Assembly: GCF_030317035.1 (NCBI RefSeq)
Contig: NZ_JASZYK010000007.1
Span: 62,001 to 126,000 of the forward strand
Direction: 5' to 3'
DNA length: 64,000 nt
Source: Variovorax sp. J22G73
GTDB taxonomy: Bacteria > Pseudomonadota > Gammaproteobacteria > Burkholderiales > Burkholderiaceae_C
Within the stretch, counting starts at the first letter, position 1. The number at the start of each line of letters is the position of its first letter. Below are positions 32,330 through 40,260 of this stretch, piece by piece. Position numbers and translations under genes: made by a program. Below the pieces are notes generated by a model that was not told where the DNA came from, did not search any database, and worked only from the letters and a program-made list of their open reading frames with translations.

Positions 32330-33909
32330 GCCTCTGCACTCCGGCCCTTCATCGCGAAGATGCCTTGCGGACGCTTCTGGATGAAGATGATGATGAAAAC
32401 GAGCACCGCGATCTTGGCGAGCACCGCGCCCGCCCAGCCTTCGATGAACTTGTTGAGAATGCCCAGCCCCAGCGCCGCGTACACCGTACCCGCGAGCTGG
32501 CCCACGCCGCCCATCACGACCACCATGAAGCTGTCGACGATGTAGCTCTGGCCCAGGTCGGGGCCCACGTTGCCGATCTGGCTCAGCGCGCATCCGGCCA
32601 GCCCGGCAATGCCCGAGCCCAGCGCGAAGGCGTAGGTGTCGATGCGCGCGGTGTTCACGCCCATGCACGATGCGATGGGCCGGTTCTGCGTGACGCCGCG
32701 CACGAACAGCCCCAGCCGCGTGCGCCCGATGAGCCAGCCCATGGCCAGCAGCACCAGCACCGCGAACACGATGATGCCGATGCGGTTCCACGGCAGCGTG
32801 ACGTTGCTCAGCATGGTGAAGCCGCCGCTCATCCAGCCGGGGTTTTCCACGCCCACGTTCTGCGCGCCGAACATGGTGCGCACCAGTTGCTGCAGCATCA
32901 GGCTGATGCCCCAGGTGGCCAGCAAGGTTTCCAGCGGCCGGCCGTACAGGAAGCGGATGACGCCGCGCTCCAGGATGGCGCCGACCAGCGCCGAGGCCAG
33001 GAACGACACCGGAATGGCGGCCACCAGGTACCAGCCGAACATGGCCTCCGGCAGGTACTTCTGGAAGACGCCCTGCATCACGTAGGTGGCGTAGGCGCCG
33101 ATCATCATCAGCTCGCCGTGCGCCATGTTGATGACGCCCATCAGCCCGTAGGTGATGGCCAGGCCCAGCGCGGCCAGCAGCAGCACCGAGCCCAGGCTGA
33201 TGCCGCTGAACACGGCGTTGATGCGGTCGCCCCACACCAGCGAGGCGTCGATGTTGGCGATGGAGGCCACGATGGCCGCCTTGACGTCGGCCTCGGTCTC
33301 GTCGGCCAGGCGCTGGTTGAGCAGCAGCTTGGTGTCGGGGTTGAGGTTGTTGCCCAGCTCTTTCGCGGCGGCGAGGCGCTTGACCTTGTCGGCGCTGGTG
33401 AGCATGCCGGCGGCGCGCACCAGTTCGAGCTGCGCCTTGATCTTCGGGTTGGTCTCGGCGGCCAGCGCCTTCTCGACCATGGGAAGGCGCGACTCGTCGG
33501 GCTCCTTGAACAGCGCCTGCGCGGCTTCGGCGCGCACCGCGTCGTCCTTGCTCGTGAGCTTGAGCGCGGCCTGCGCGGCATCGAGCGCGCCGCGCATGAG
33601 GTTGTTGTTGACGACGTCTTCGGCGGTGTCGGGCACTTTCAGCTCGGTGCCGGTGACGGGGTCGAACCCCTTGTCGTCCTTCATCACGAAGACCTTGTCC
33701 TCGGTGAACTTGACCGCGTCGTCGGACATCGCCTGGATGAAGGCGGCGGTCTTCTCGTCGGCCGTGAGCACGGCCTTGTTGAGCGCGGCGATGCGGGCTT
33801 CGGACTCGCCGGAGGCGATGGCCCGGGCTTCGTCGGCGGTCAGCGCGTGGGCGGCCGATGCCATGAGGAGCATGGCGGCGAGTGCGCAGTGAAGGGTTCG
33901 TCGAAGCAT
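32326..33909 (-). CDS. urtB: Urea ABC transporter permease UrtB
   Basis: 527 residues. It has a cleavable signal-like start (MLRRTLHCALAAMLLMASAA), then a periplasmic helical region of about 200 residues (DEARAIASGESEARIAALNK, HEAT-like), then a LivH-type permease with NMAHGELMMIGAYATYVMQG and the cytosolic loop GLFVRGVTQNRPIASCMGVN. The long N-terminal region is normal for UrtB and absent from LivH. Overlaps urtC. Separated from urtA by a BIME that may trim the mRNA so the binding protein is made in excess. Confidence 0.95.
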   Translation of the reverse strand: MLRRTLHCALAAMLLMASAAHALTADEARAIASGESEARIAALNKAVLTADEKTAAFIQAMSDDAVKFTEDKVFVMKDDKGFDPVTGTELKVPDTAEDVVNNNLMRGALDAAQAALKLTSKDDAVRAEAAQALFKEPDESRLPMVEKALAAETNPKIKAQLELVRAAGMLTSADKVKRLAAAKELGNNLNPDTKLLLNQRLADETEADVKAAIVASIANIDASLVWGDRINAVFSGISLGSVLLLAALGLAITYGLMGVINMAHGELMMIGAYATYVMQGVFQKYLPEAMFGWYLVAAIPVSFLASALVGAILERGVIRFLYGRPLETLLATWGISLMLQQLVRTMFGAQNVGVENPGWMSGGFTMLSNVTLPWNRIGIIVFAVLVLLAMGWLIGRTRLGLFVRGVTQNRPIASCMGVNTARIDTYAFALGSGIAGLAGCALSQIGNVGPDLGQSYIVDSFMVVVMGGVGQLAGTVYAALGLGILNKFIEGWAGAVLAKIAVLVFIIIFIQKRPQGIFAMKGRSAEA

Positions 33910-33925
33910 GATGAGTTTCGTGTTG

Positions 33926-34046
33926 CCCCCTCTCCCCTGGGGGAGAGGGTTGGGGTGAGGGCCGGCGGCCTTCCAACAGACGCGGCCGCCAGATTGGCCG
34001 CCGCTGCCCTCACCCCCGCCCTCTCCCCGAGGGGAGAGGGAGCAAG
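33926..34046. repeat. BIME-like inverted pair of REP palindromes between urtA and urtB
   Basis: Left palindrome CCCTCTCCCC-TG-GGGGAGAGGG (33928-33949) and right palindrome CCCTCTCCCC-GA-GGGGAGAGGG (34019-34040), with GGTTGGGGTGAGGG and CCCTCACCCCC facing inward and a GGCCGCC/GGCGGCC-rich core. The whole unit can fold as one large structure in the urt mRNA. Confidence 0.85.
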
Positions 34047-34067
34047 GCCAGGGACTTGCCCGATGAG

Positions 34068-35336
34068 TTACATCGACTTGCCAGCCGGGTAGTCAGGCTT
34101 CTTGTCGTTGCCTTCGATGTACGGGCTCCACGGCTTGGCCTTCACCGGGCCGGGCGTCTTCCACACCACGTTGAACTGGCCGTCGGCCTTGATCTCGCCG
34201 ATGAACACGCTCTTGTGCAGGTGGTGGTTCTTCTCGTCCATCTTCGACACGATGCCCGAGGGCGCGGTGAAGGTCTGGCCGGCCATGGCGGCGATCACCT
34301 TGTCGGTGTCGGTCGACTTGGCCTTCTCCACGGCCTGCTTCCACATGTGGATGCCGATCCAGGTGGCTTCCATCGGGTCGTTGGTGAGCGGCTTGTCCAT
34401 GTGGCCCGGGATCTTCTTGGCCTTGGCGTACTCGCTCCACTCCTTGATGAAGGCCGTGTTGGTCGGGTTCTTCAGGCTCATGAAGTAGTTCCACGCGGCC
34501 AGGTGGCCCACCAGCGGCTTGGTGTCCACGCCGCGCAGTTCTTCCTCGCCCACCGAGAAGGCCACCACCGGCACGTCCTTGGCCTTCAGGCCGGCGTTGC
34601 CGAGTTCCTTGTAGAAGGGCACGTTGGAGTCGCCGTTGATGGTGGACACCACGGCCGTCTTGCCGCCGGCCGAGAACTTCTTGATGTCGGCGACGATGGT
34701 CTGGTAGTCGCTGTGGCCGAAGGGGGTGTACTTCTCGTCGATGTCGGTTTCCTTCACGCCCTTGCTCTTCAGGTAGGCGCGCAGGATCTTGTTGGTGGTG
34801 CGGGGGTACACGTAGTCGGTGCCCAGCAGCACCCAGCGCTTGGCGCCGCCGCCTTCCTTGCTCATGAGGTAGTCGACCGCCGGAATGGCTTGCTGGTTGG
34901 GCGCGGCGCCCGTGTAGAACACGTTCTTGGAGAGTTCTTCGCCCTCGTACTGCACCGGGTAGAACAGCAGGCCGTTCATTTCCTCGACCACCGGCAGCAC
35001 CGACTTGCGCGACACCGAGGTCCAGCAGCCGAAGATCACCGAGACCTTGTCCTGGCCGAGCAACTGCTTGGTCTTTTCAGCGAACAGGGGCCAGTTGGAG
35101 GCCGGGTCGACCACCACGGGCTCGAGCTGCTTGCCCAGCACGCCGCCCTTCTTGTTGATGTCGTCGATGGCCATCAGCACCGTGTCTTTCAGCACGGTTT
35201 CCGAGATGGCCATCGTGCCCGACAGCGAGTGCAGCACGCCGACCTTGATGGTGTCGGCAGCGAATGCCGGCACAGCAGAAATGCTGGCCAGCGCGACGGC
35301 GGCGGTGAGCGCCTTGAGTGTGAAACGACGTTGCAT
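34068..35336 (-). CDS. urtA: Urea ABC transporter substrate-binding protein UrtA
   Basis: 422 residues. Sec signal MQRRFTLKALTAAVALASIS ending FAADTIKVG, then a LivJ-type two-lobed receptor (GVLHSLSGTMAISETVLKDT is the amide-binding hallmark; FGCWTSVSRKSVLPVVEEMN; YPVQYEGEELSKNVFYTGAA). It captures urea in the periplasm for UrtBCDE. First gene of the operon. The leader has a stem-loop CGCCAGC-GCTGT-GCTGGCG at 35371-35389. The family is usually nitrogen-controlled, but I cannot point to a clear NtrC or sigma-54 site. Confidence 0.96.
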   Translation of the reverse strand: MQRRFTLKALTAAVALASISAVPAFAADTIKVGVLHSLSGTMAISETVLKDTVLMAIDDINKKGGVLGKQLEPVVVDPASNWPLFAEKTKQLLGQDKVSVIFGCWTSVSRKSVLPVVEEMNGLLFYPVQYEGEELSKNVFYTGAAPNQQAIPAVDYLMSKEGGGAKRWVLLGTDYVYPRTTNKILRAYLKSKGVKETDIDEKYTPFGHSDYQTIVADIKKFSAGGKTAVVSTINGDSNVPFYKELGNAGLKAKDVPVVAFSVGEEELRGVDTKPLVGHLAAWNYFMSLKNPTNTAFIKEWSEYAKAKKIPGHMDKPLTNDPMEATWIGIHMWKQAVEKAKSTDTDKVIAAMAGQTFTAPSGIVSKMDEKNHHLHKSVFIGEIKADGQFNVVWKTPGPVKAKPWSPYIEGNDKKPDYPAGKSM

Positions 35337-35370
35337 GTGGACTCCTGCTCCGGGGTGGTTTGAACGGGGT

Positions 35371-35389
35371 CGCCAGCGCTGTGCTGGCG
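35371..35389 (-). promoter_or_regulatory. Stem-loop in the urtA leader
   Basis: CGCCAGC (35371-35377) and GCTGGCG (35383-35389) are perfect 7-bp arms with a 5-nt loop, about 35 bp before the urtA ATG. Could be an operator or an mRNA-stabilising hairpin. Confidence 0.4.
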
Positions 35390-35463
35390 TGGAGAGGAGT
35401 CTGCGGAATGCACCATGAAGGTGAAATACGCCGGGTGGCGTACACGGAGGTACTCAGCGGGAG

Positions 35464-35781
35464 TCAACCTTGCGCGGGGTACTTCTTCGCGTTGAGGAGC
35501 ATCTTGCTTCTGGCCGCCTCGACGACGTCGATGCCGAGCTTGTCGGCGAGCTGCAGCAGGTAGAGCAGCACGTCGGCGATCTCGGTGCCGATCTCGGCGC
35601 GCTTGTCCGCCGGCAGCGAGCGGCTCTGCGCCTCGGTCAGCCACTGGAAATGCTCGAGCAACTCGGCCGCCTCGACCGACAGGGCGGCGGCGAGGTTCTT
35701 GGGGGAATGGAACTGCTCCCAGTCGCGGGCCTGGGCGAAGTCGCGCAGGGCTTGGGTCAGAAGTTTCAGATCGGAGTCCAT
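35464..35781 (-). CDS. MazG-like nucleotide pyrophosphohydrolase
   Basis: 105 residues, all-alpha NTP pyrophosphatase of the dCTPase/RS21-C6 kind, which removes non-canonical nucleotides and forms dimers or tetramers. The magnesium motif is seen as SVEAAELLEHFQWL and EIGTEIADVLLYLLQLADKL (E-x-x-E then E-x-x-D). ATG 35781 starts MDSDLKLLTQALRDFAQARD. The frame runs further upstream through the 32-bp palindrome, but that part is not protein-like. Single gene, leftward. Confidence 0.9.
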   Translation of the reverse strand: MDSDLKLLTQALRDFAQARDWEQFHSPKNLAAALSVEAAELLEHFQWLTEAQSRSLPADKRAEIGTEIADVLLYLLQLADKLGIDVVEAARSKMLLNAKKYPAQG

Positions 35782-35830
35782 GGCGCACCTGTAGTCGGGC
35801 GGCGAGTGTGGCATGGGCTCCCTGAAGAAG

Positions 35831-35862
35831 CCCAATCCGGGCTTGTACAAGCCCGGATTGGG
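35831..35862. terminator. 32-bp perfect palindrome after the DHA2 exporter
   Basis: CCCAATCCGGGCTTGT (35831-35846) is followed at once by its exact reverse complement (35847-35862). It begins 8 bp past the exporter stop and 49 bp before the pyrophosphohydrolase start. As RNA it forms a very stable stem but lacks a U tract, so it may be a Rho-type or processing signal, or a protein site. Confidence 0.55.
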
Positions 35863-35869
35863 TACGTCG

Positions 35870-37348
35870 TCACGAGGGCGCTGGCGTTGCCCGGCTTCCA
35901 CGCCGGTGCAGCACCGCCACCAGCAGCGCCGACACCACCAGGTACAGCAACGCCACGCCGAACGCCCCGGAGTAACTGGCCGCATCCGCCCCCTGTCCCA
36001 GCCGCCCGTAGAAAAGAATCCCGATCAGCGCCACCCCCAGTGCGTTGCTCGCCTGCTGCACCATCGACAGCACGCCTGACGCCACGCCCGCGTGCTGCGG
36101 CGGCAGGCCGGCCAGCACGGTCGCCACCAGCGGCGCCATCACCATGCCCAGGCCGGCGCCCTGCACCAGCAGCAGCGGCACCATCCACCCGACTACATGC
36201 GCCGCATGCGTGTGCCCCGGCCAGCCGGCCACGTTGGCGAACTGCAGTGCATGCCCCGTCGCGAGCACCAGCGCGCCGAGCGCGATGGGCGGCTTGCCGC
36301 CGAAGCGCCGCGCCAGCCGCGCCCCGGCCATCGACGTGGCGAAGAACCCGACCGCCAGCGACATGAAGACCGCCCCCGACGCCAACGGGCCCAGCGCCAG
36401 CCCCTGCTGCAGGTACAGCGCCAGCACGAAGTACAGCGAAGCGTTGCCCACGTAGAAGACCAGCGTGGTGAACAGCCCGGCGACGAAGCGGCCGTCGGCC
36501 AGCAGCACCGGCGCGACCAGCGGCGAACCGCCGCATGCGGCCAGGCGACGCTGCTGCAGCGCGAAGGCGCCGAGCAAGGGCAGCGCCGCGGCCAGGCACA
36601 CCCAGCTCCACGGCGGCCAGCCCTGCTCGCGCCCTTCGACCAGCGGCAGCACCACGGCCACCGAGCCCGCGGCCACCAGCAGCATGCCGACGAGGTCGAG
36701 CCCGCTCCGCCCCTGGCCGCCGTTCGCCAGCGGCGGCATCACGCGCGGTGCCAGCACCAGCGCCAGCAGGCCGATGGGCACGTTGATGAGAAAGCAGCTG
36801 CGCCAGCCGAGCCCGGCAGGGTCCGCATGGATCAGCACGCCACCGACCAGCTGCCCCAGCGTGGCGCCCAGCCCGAGCGTGAGCCCGTAGGCCGCGAAGG
36901 CGCGTGCCCGGTCTTCGCCGCTGTAGGCCAGGCCGATCATCGCCAGCACCTGCGGTTGCAGCAGCGCGCCGGCCAGGCCCTGCAGCACGCGCGCCGCCAC
37001 CAGCAGCTCGGCATTCGGCGCGAAGCCGCAGGCGGCCGATGCCAGCGTGAACAGCAGCAGGCCCAGCATGAACATGCGGCGGCGGCCGAACAGATCGCCC
37101 AGCCGGCCCCCTGTGACCAGGCCCGCCGCCGTGGCGAGGCCGTAGCCCGCCACCACCAGCTGCAAGGTCGCGGCGCCGGCGTGCAGCTCGTGCTGCATCG
37201 AGGGCAGCGCGACGTTGACGATGAAGAAGTCCAGCACCACCAGGAAGGTGCCGCTGAGCATCACCCACAGGGCGAGTCGGCCCGGCACGGCCGCGCGGGC
37301 CGTAGAAGGAAGCGAGGCTGCCGGGGCAGCGAAGTGCGACTGCGTCAT
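35870..37348 (-). CDS. MFS drug exporter, DHA2 (14-helix) type
   Basis: 492 residues. The DHA2 start is LWVMLSGTFLVVLDFFIVNV with ALPSMQHELHAG, loop 2-3 GGRLGDLFGRRRMFMLGLLL, and motif C-like GLTLGLGATLGQLVGGVLIH. Related pumps (EmrB/QacA type) expel drugs and dyes by proton exchange. A divergent but broken AraC-type regulator gene begins 30 bp upstream, so the exporter has probably lost its dedicated control. ATG 37348 follows GGAG by 6 nt. Confidence 0.9.
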   Translation of the reverse strand: MTQSHFAAPAASLPSTARAAVPGRLALWVMLSGTFLVVLDFFIVNVALPSMQHELHAGAATLQLVVAGYGLATAAGLVTGGRLGDLFGRRRMFMLGLLLFTLASAACGFAPNAELLVAARVLQGLAGALLQPQVLAMIGLAYSGEDRARAFAAYGLTLGLGATLGQLVGGVLIHADPAGLGWRSCFLINVPIGLLALVLAPRVMPPLANGGQGRSGLDLVGMLLVAAGSVAVVLPLVEGREQGWPPWSWVCLAAALPLLGAFALQQRRLAACGGSPLVAPVLLADGRFVAGLFTTLVFYVGNASLYFVLALYLQQGLALGPLASGAVFMSLAVGFFATSMAGARLARRFGGKPPIALGALVLATGHALQFANVAGWPGHTHAAHVVGWMVPLLLVQGAGLGMVMAPLVATVLAGLPPQHAGVASGVLSMVQQASNALGVALIGILFYGRLGQGADAASYSGAFGVALLYLVVSALLVAVLHRRGSRATPAPS

Positions 37349-37377
37349 GGTGGGCTCCAGTGTTGGGAGGAAGGCGC

Positions 37378-38025
37378 ATGGCGGCGATGACCTTGGAGGT
37401 CATCGCCGGGAGGTCATCGATCTGCGGCTGGTTCCATGTCGACCAGCGCGCGGCGTGCCCCCTGCTCAACCTGCTGCCGGTGCTGCCGGTGCCGCTGCAC
37501 GTGAAGATGGAGAGGCCCGCGCCCTCGCGCTGCAGGGCACGCTGCAGCTGCTGGCGATGGAAACCGGCCAGCCCGGCCTGGGCTCCAGCCTGCTGGTGAG
37601 CCGGCTGGCGGACATCGTGTTCGTGCAGGCGGTGCGCGCGCATGTCGCGGCCCACGGCGAATCGCAGGCGGGCTGGCTCGCGGCGCTGGGCGACGCGCGC
37701 ATCGGCCCCGCCCTGCGCGCGATGCGCAAGGACATGGCCCGCGACTGGACGATGGCGTCGCTGGCGACGGCCGCGAGCCTGTCGCGCTCGGCCTTCGCCC
37801 AGCGCTTTCGGGAGCGCGTGGGGCAGGCGCCGCTCGAATACCTGACGCAATGGCGCATGTTCAAGGCCGGCAACATGCTCGGCCAGGGCAACGCCGCGGT
37901 TGGGCACGATTGCCGCGGCGGTCGGCTACGACTCGGAGGCGGCGTTCAGCAAGGCTTTCAAGCGCGAGAAGGGCATGGCGCCGGGCGCGTGGCGGGCCGC
38001 GGCGCGCGACGTGGTCGCGGCATGA
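37378..38025 (+). pseudogene. AraC-family regulator, truncated and twice frameshifted
   Basis: Three frames together read as an AraC protein with a cupin_6 domain: LLNLLPVLPVPLHVKME (first frame), then LQGTLQLLAMETGQPGLGSS, DWTMASLATAASLSRSAFAQ and RVGQAPLEYLTQWRMFKAGN (second frame), then GTIAAAVGYDSEAAFSKAFK with a stop at 38023-38025 (back in the first frame). The first shift is near 37507-37525; the second is explained by one extra G in GGG at 37902-37904. The front of the cupin domain (about 80 residues) is missing, although a GGAGG site and ATG stand at 37378. It is divergent from the DHA2 exporter it probably once controlled. Confidence 0.85.
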
Positions 38026-38038
38026 CAGCGCGACGCTG

Positions 38039-39085
38039 CTAGACCGTCTTCTGCGTCGCCTTGAACTGCGCCAGCGCGAACGCCCACGCCATGCGCGTGG
38101 CGTCGGGCCCGGTCGGGTCGCTGAACATCAGCGCCGAGGCGCCGCCGCTCCACGAATGCCCGAGCCCCGCGATCTCGCACAGCGTGACCACGGTGCGGCC
38201 CTTGCGCTTGAAGTCGGTCACCTGCATGGCGCGGCGCTTGCCGCGCTGCATGTTGCGCGGCATGCCGGGCCGCGCGCCCAGGGCCGTGGCCCACACGGCG
38301 GCGCTGCTCACGGCATTGCTCGGCGCCACCACGGCGTCGGCGTCGCCGTGGAGCACCAGCATCGGCGGCAAGGTGGCGAAGACGGCCGCGGCGCCCAGGG
38401 CCTTGCCGACGGCGGTGGTGGGCATGGGCGGCACGTTCTTGCCGCGCATGGCGCCCAGCGCCGTGGCCGACGACTTGGCCGCGCCGGGCGCCACGCCCGA
38501 ATGCATGACGACGGCGCGAAAGCGGTTGGCATAGCGCGTGGCCAGCAGCGCCGCCATGCTGGCGCCGGCCGAGAGCCCGGCGACGGCCACGCGGTCGCGG
38601 TCCGCGGGGTAGAGCATGCAGGCCTGGTCGACCGCGGCCATCAGCGTGGCGGCCTCGGCGTCGGCCTTGCCCGAGCGGCGCTCGTACCAGTTCCAGCAGC
38701 CTTGCGGGTGGGCGAGGCGGTCTTGTTCGGGGTAGAGCACCAGGAAACGGTGGCGCACGGCCAGCGCGTTCATGCGCGTGCTGGCCGCGAAGTCGCGTCC
38801 GGTCTGGCCGCAGCCGTGCAGCATGACCATCAGCGGCAGCTTCTCGCCGGGCGCGAGCTGCAGGTCGGCCGGGCGAAACAGGTGGTAGCCCCGCGCCCCG
38901 CCCGCGCCCACGGCCATGCCGCTGAGCCAGTCGCCCTTGCCGGGCGGTGGCTTGAGCCGCTTGGCGGCGGCGCGCTGCACCTGGCCCGCGATGCGCTTGC
39001 TGTTGCTCAGCGTGACCTTGGTCAGCGCACGCAGGTTGCGCTGGTACGCGCGGGCGAAGACGGAGGCGGTGGAGCGGCGGGCCAT
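38039..39085 (-). CDS. PHB-depolymerase-family esterase (LpqC/PhaZ-like)
   Basis: 348 residues, alpha/beta hydrolase. Oxyanion region MVMLHGCGQTGRDFAASTRM, nucleophile Ser172 in the lipase box AGLSAGASMAALLATRYANR, Asp in VLHGDADAVV, and His in GLGHSWSGGAS, all as in the extracellular-type PHB depolymerase and feruloyl esterase families. No signal peptide is seen in MARRSTASVFARAYQRNLRA, so it may act inside the cell on polyhydroxybutyrate oligomers or another ester. Its stop lies 13 bp from the pseudogene end (convergent). ATG 39103 upstream is a less likely start. Confidence 0.88.
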   Translation of the reverse strand: MARRSTASVFARAYQRNLRALTKVTLSNSKRIAGQVQRAAAKRLKPPPGKGDWLSGMAVGAGGARGYHLFRPADLQLAPGEKLPLMVMLHGCGQTGRDFAASTRMNALAVRHRFLVLYPEQDRLAHPQGCWNWYERRSGKADAEAATLMAAVDQACMLYPADRDRVAVAGLSAGASMAALLATRYANRFRAVVMHSGVAPGAAKSSATALGAMRGKNVPPMPTTAVGKALGAAAVFATLPPMLVLHGDADAVVAPSNAVSSAAVWATALGARPGMPRNMQRGKRRAMQVTDFKRKGRTVVTLCEIAGLGHSWSGGASALMFSDPTGPDATRMAWAFALAQFKATQKTV

Positions 39086-39172
39086 GGCGCAGTGTGAAGG
39101 CAAAGCGCCGGGCGGCCTAGCTGCCTGCCAGGAACCTGCCCGGCGGCCGTCTCCGCCCCGGCCCCGCGTGCT

Positions 39173-40102
39173 TCAGTAGATTTCCGGCACGATCATGTTG
39201 GCCGGCACCGGCTGGCGCAGGTAGTCGGCGTGGCGCACGCGCTCGGGCAGCTCGACCGTCGGGTGCGGCACTTCGTTGTAGGGCAGCTGGCCCAGCAGGT
39301 GGCTGATGCAGTTCAGGCGCGCCTTCTTCTTGTCGACGGCCTGCACCACCCACCACGGCGCCTCGGGAATGTGGGTGCGCTCGAGCATGATTTCCTTCGC
39401 CTTGGTGTATTCCTCCCAGCGGCGGCGGCTTTCCAGGTCCATGGGGCTGAGCTTCCACTGCTTCAGCGGGTCGTGGATGCGGCCGAGAAAGCGCATGTGC
39501 TGCTCGTCGTCGGTGATGGAAAACCAGTACTTGATGAGCTTGATGCCCGAGCGAACCAGCATCTTCTCGAACTCGGGCACGGTGCGAAAGAACTCCTCGT
39601 ACTCGTCGTCCGAGCAGAAGCCCATCACGCGCTCCACGCCGGCGCGGTTGTACCAGCTGCGGTCGAACAGCACCATTTCGCCGGCGGCGGGCAGGTGGGC
39701 GGCATAGCGCTGGAAGTACCACTGCGTGCGTTCGCGGTCGTTGGGCGCGGGCAGCGCGGCCACGCGGGCCACGCGCGGGTTCAGCCGCTGGGTGATGCGC
39801 TTGATGACGCCGCCCTTGCCCGCGGCGTCGCGGCCTTCGAAAAGAATGACCACCTTCTGCTTGCTGTGCTGCACCCAGTCCTGCAGCTTCACCAGCTCGC
39901 CCTGCAGGCGGAACAGTTCCTTGAAGTAGGCCTGGCGCGCGGCCTTGTCGGCACTGCTGCTGGCAATGCTGGCGGCAGGGTCGAGCGCGTCGATGTTGCG
40001 GTCCTCGATCTCGAGCTCGAGCTCTTCGTCGTAGCTGTCGATCAGGTCGCGGGCGATGCGTTGCATCAGTTCTTCGTGGTCCGGGAGGGCGCTGTTCAGC
40101 AT
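39173..40102 (-). CDS. ppk2: Polyphosphate kinase 2
   Basis: 309 residues, cytosolic kinase moving phosphate between polyphosphate and nucleotides. Walker A GRDAAGKGG at 90-98, Walker B-like DRSWYNRAG at 147-155, lid region ITDDEQHMRFLGRIHDPLKQ, and the family segment WKLSPMDLESRRRWEEYTKA. The form fits class I PPK2, which often works from polyphosphate to GTP or ATP. It is divergent from a PiT phosphate transporter, with 158 bp between starts, so the pair links phosphate uptake to polyphosphate use. Confidence 0.95.
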   Translation of the reverse strand: MLNSALPDHEELMQRIARDLIDSYDEELELEIEDRNIDALDPAASIASSSADKAARQAYFKELFRLQGELVKLQDWVQHSKQKVVILFEGRDAAGKGGVIKRITQRLNPRVARVAALPAPNDRERTQWYFQRYAAHLPAAGEMVLFDRSWYNRAGVERVMGFCSDDEYEEFFRTVPEFEKMLVRSGIKLIKYWFSITDDEQHMRFLGRIHDPLKQWKLSPMDLESRRRWEEYTKAKEIMLERTHIPEAPWWVVQAVDKKKARLNCISHLLGQLPYNEVPHPTVELPERVRHADYLRQPVPANMIVPEIY

Positions 40103-40260
40103 GATGGAAGCTCGAATGGGAAGGCGAAGGAAAAAGCATGCTGCGCCGCCTGTATGACCGCTGCGTGACGGACGAACGCTCTTTTACAGGTCCCGACACA
40201 AAGTTGTCATATACCCGGAACACCATCCGCGGCATACCAACAGCTTAAAAAACCGCCGCC

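Noticed and set aside
31091..33976. Single 961-codon minus-strand frame covering urtC and part of urtB, suggesting a fusion
   Set aside because: Only the UrtC part after ATG 32329 is protein-like; upstream it is an off-frame reading of urtB, which has its own intact frame with an ATGA junction.
35337..35463. Sigma-54 promoter for the urea operon
   Set aside because: No GG-N10-GC pair with the right flanks was found on the minus strand in the urtA leader.
40195..40220. Possible Pho box (TTGTCATATA) before the PiT gene
   Set aside because: Only one half-site resembles the consensus; the second direct half is missing.
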